A stretch of 9,912 nucleotides of DNA from Balneolales bacterium (lineage in GTDB: Bacteria > Bacteroidota > Rhodothermia > Balneolales > Natronogracilivirgulaceae): positions 1 through 9,912 of the forward strand of contig SLLP01000160.1 of NCBI GenBank assembly GCA_007133995.1, given 5' to 3'. The notes below the pieces were generated by a model that saw nothing but the letters and a program-made list of their open reading frames with translations, did not search any database and was not told the origin of the DNA. This document shows, piece after piece, positions 8,183 to 9,912 of the stretch. The position numbers and the translations under genes are program-made. Positions within the stretch are counted from its first letter, which is position 1. Each line of letters opens with the position of its first letter.

Positions 8183-9907
8183 TTACAGTTTAAGTTGCAC
8201 GTCGGCGATACGATCGTAATGGACCTGCGCATCGTGCCGGTCCAGGGTTTCCTGTAAAATCCTGCGTCGCTCGTTCATAACGTGCTGTTCGGTCAGGTGA
8301 TCGATGATCACCGGTTTAGCTTCCTCAAATGTCATGGGTTGTGGTTCACGCACACCCAGGCATTTAAAGAGGAAAATCACATCACTTCGCATTTCAAACG
8401 GACCGGCAAGGTCACCGGGCTGAATGTCCGACAGAGCCGGTGATATCGTACCGAAATGAGTCACCGGGGTGTAACCAATCTCGCCGCCGGCCAGCTTGGC
8501 CTCTTCGTCAAATCCGTACTGCAGCAGGGCATCCTGGAAATCCATGCCCTGCAGGATGGCGTTGTAGGCTTCCTCGGCCGTATCCATGTCCTTTACAGCC
8601 AGCTCGGCCAGGTTGACCTCGCGCGGATGGATATAGTGGCTGCGGCCGGTTTGAAATTCCCGGCGTATATCCTGTTCGGCGATATCGACCTGCTCTTCGA
8701 GCGTTTGGTACAGGCGTCGGTTTAGATAATTCTGGAAGGTGTTCTCTACCGATTGCGCCACCCCGGTCTCGTCGTAGTGCCGGCTTTGCTCATAGGTTCG
8801 AATGGCGTAAGTCCGGTAGGCCACCCCTTCCAGCAGATTGCGAAAGTTCCGTATTGAACCGATGTTCTCCCGGTTTTGCAGCGGAGTATAGTAGGTTTCC
8901 TGCAGGAACATGCCCACGGTGAGTTCATGACCGTTGTTGGACCCGATCACGCGGTCGTTCCAGTCAGCCGGCACCTGATATCGGAAATCATCCAGCTCCA
9001 TATCGGCCACCAGATCCCGATGCAGATAACCGTCCAATTTTTCCCAAAGCTTGCGGACCAGCTCCTCGTCAAAACGGAATCCATTGATCACATCATCCAT
9101 ATGCGCGCGTCGTTCCAGTTCGGTCTGCTGGCGGATGGCCAGCTCCCGGATGCGCTGCTTGCTCTGTGCGTACTGATATTCCGTAACAAGCGGTGTGGTG
9201 ATGCGGTCGGTGACCTTGATGATGCTGAAACCGCGGGTGGTGCGCACCGGCTCGGATACGCCGCCTACCGGTAGTGCATAGGCAGCCAACTCGAAACCTA
9301 CATCCATATCATCCACAGTGAAATACCCCAGATCTCCACCGGATTCCCGAAGTGACTGCGATTCAAAAACCTCCGAGGCAAGTGCTTCAAACGAAGCTCC
9401 ACTGGTAACGAGCTGATGCAGTGAATCGGCGGTTTCCCTGTCGGGTGCATACAGATGCGAGGCGCGCAGATGGGTATTATAACGAAAAAACAGCTCCTCC
9501 AGATCCTCTTCGCTGACGGATATCTGACGTTCGATGTGGGACCGCTTGAACTCATCCATCATAACCTGGCGGTAGATCAGGTTTTTCTGATAGAACCCCT
9601 CCTGGTCCCGGTCCCAGCCCATGTCAACACCGTACTGCACGGCCCCGTAAAAATGCACACGCTGATCCAGGATCTCTCTGAGCAGAGAGGGAGTTACCTG
9701 CAAGGCGTGTCCCGATCGCTCGAAAATGTTGCGAAATGCTCCCACAAACTCCTCTTCGCTCACGTTGTAATCACCGATTTCTGCCATGCTCCCCGGGGTC
9801 ACATCCTGTGCATCACGCGAGCAGGAGAGATAAAAGAACACTGAAAATGCGATCAAAAGACCGGCGATAAAAATAACAGTGTTTTTTCGAAATGAAAATT
9901 CTGACAT
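8183..9907 (-). CDS. SurA/PpiC-like peptidyl-prolyl isomerase and chaperone, lipoprotein-like
   Basis: 574 residues. A basic start and hydrophobic segment (about 10-27) lead to YLSC29, a lipobox-like site, so the protein is probably anchored in the membrane facing the periplasm. Residues about 42-140 are helical and SurA_N-like. The first parvulin domain is about 144-235: RASHLY with H151, GGDLGYFTVDDM at 190-201, GGVSEPVRTTRGFSIIKV at 215-232. A helical stretch follows (about 240-420). A second parvulin-like fold is about 424-520 (GGEIGYTPVTHFGTIS at 474-489, GDLAGPF at 498-504). Parvulins catalyse cis-trans proline isomerisation; SurA-type members escort outer-membrane proteins. H151 is kept in domain 1, but the usual late His is S228; in domain 2 the equivalents are E435 and F512, so that domain is probably structural. 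The ATG at 9907 is 5 bases from the window edge, so its upstream context is unseen and a longer form is possible. Confidence 0.87.
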   Translation of the reverse strand: MSEFSFRKNTVIFIAGLLIAFSVFFYLSCSRDAQDVTPGSMAEIGDYNVSEEEFVGAFRNIFERSGHALQVTPSLLREILDQRVHFYGAVQYGVDMGWDRDQEGFYQKNLIYRQVMMDEFKRSHIERQISVSEEDLEELFFRYNTHLRASHLYAPDRETADSLHQLVTSGASFEALASEVFESQSLRESGGDLGYFTVDDMDVGFELAAYALPVGGVSEPVRTTRGFSIIKVTDRITTPLVTEYQYAQSKQRIRELAIRQQTELERRAHMDDVINGFRFDEELVRKLWEKLDGYLHRDLVADMELDDFRYQVPADWNDRVIGSNNGHELTVGMFLQETYYTPLQNRENIGSIRNFRNLLEGVAYRTYAIRTYEQSRHYDETGVAQSVENTFQNYLNRRLYQTLEEQVDIAEQDIRREFQTGRSHYIHPREVNLAELAVKDMDTAEEAYNAILQGMDFQDALLQYGFDEEAKLAGGEIGYTPVTHFGTISPALSDIQPGDLAGPFEMRSDVIFLFKCLGVREPQPMTFEEAKPVIIDHLTEQHVMNERRRILQETLDRHDAQVHYDRIADVQLKL

Positions 9908-9912
9908 GGCAA

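Overview
The window is one long minus-strand gene series from the cell envelope of a Gram-negative bacterium. The signs point to the FCB superphylum (Bacteroidota, Balneolota or Rhodothermota). These are a TonB-dependent receptor with an N-terminal carboxypeptidase-regulatory-like domain, a large secreted protein with a type IX secretion (T9SS) type A-like C-terminus, a PorV/PorQ-family outer-membrane protein, signal peptides cut as AxA|Q or LxA|Q, and start codons mostly without a Shine-Dalgarno sequence. Moderate base composition and the acidic, Asp-rich secreted proteins fit a marine or saline Balneolota/Rhodothermota-type organism. That placement is inference; there is no rRNA or marker gene here.

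Layout in the direction of transcription (right to left): (1) 9907-8183, a SurA/PpiC-like periplasmic foldase with two parvulin-type domains, the second apparently non-catalytic; (2) a 149-base gap (8034-8182), the likeliest place for a promoter, although no clear one is visible; (3) 8033-5145, a 962-residue TonB-dependent receptor; (4) 5123-1185, a 1312-residue exported protein of unknown function with Asp-rich loops, a fibronectin type III-like domain and a T9SS-type C-terminus; (5) 1166-135, a PorV/PorQ-family barrel; (6) a 92-base gap; (7) 42-1, the first 14 codons of another gene, cut by the window edge.

Genes 3 to 5 are separated by only 21 and 18 bases and are almost certainly one transcript. 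A working model is that the receptor imports a substrate across the outer membrane, the large protein is displayed at the surface beside it, and the PorV-like barrel helps export or anchor the large protein. The foldase upstream could assist barrel or cargo folding in the periplasm. The substrate cannot be read from the sequence. The most interesting element is this receptor / giant T9SS-type cargo / PorV trio. There are no RNA genes, mobile elements, CRISPR arrays or long repeats that I can see.
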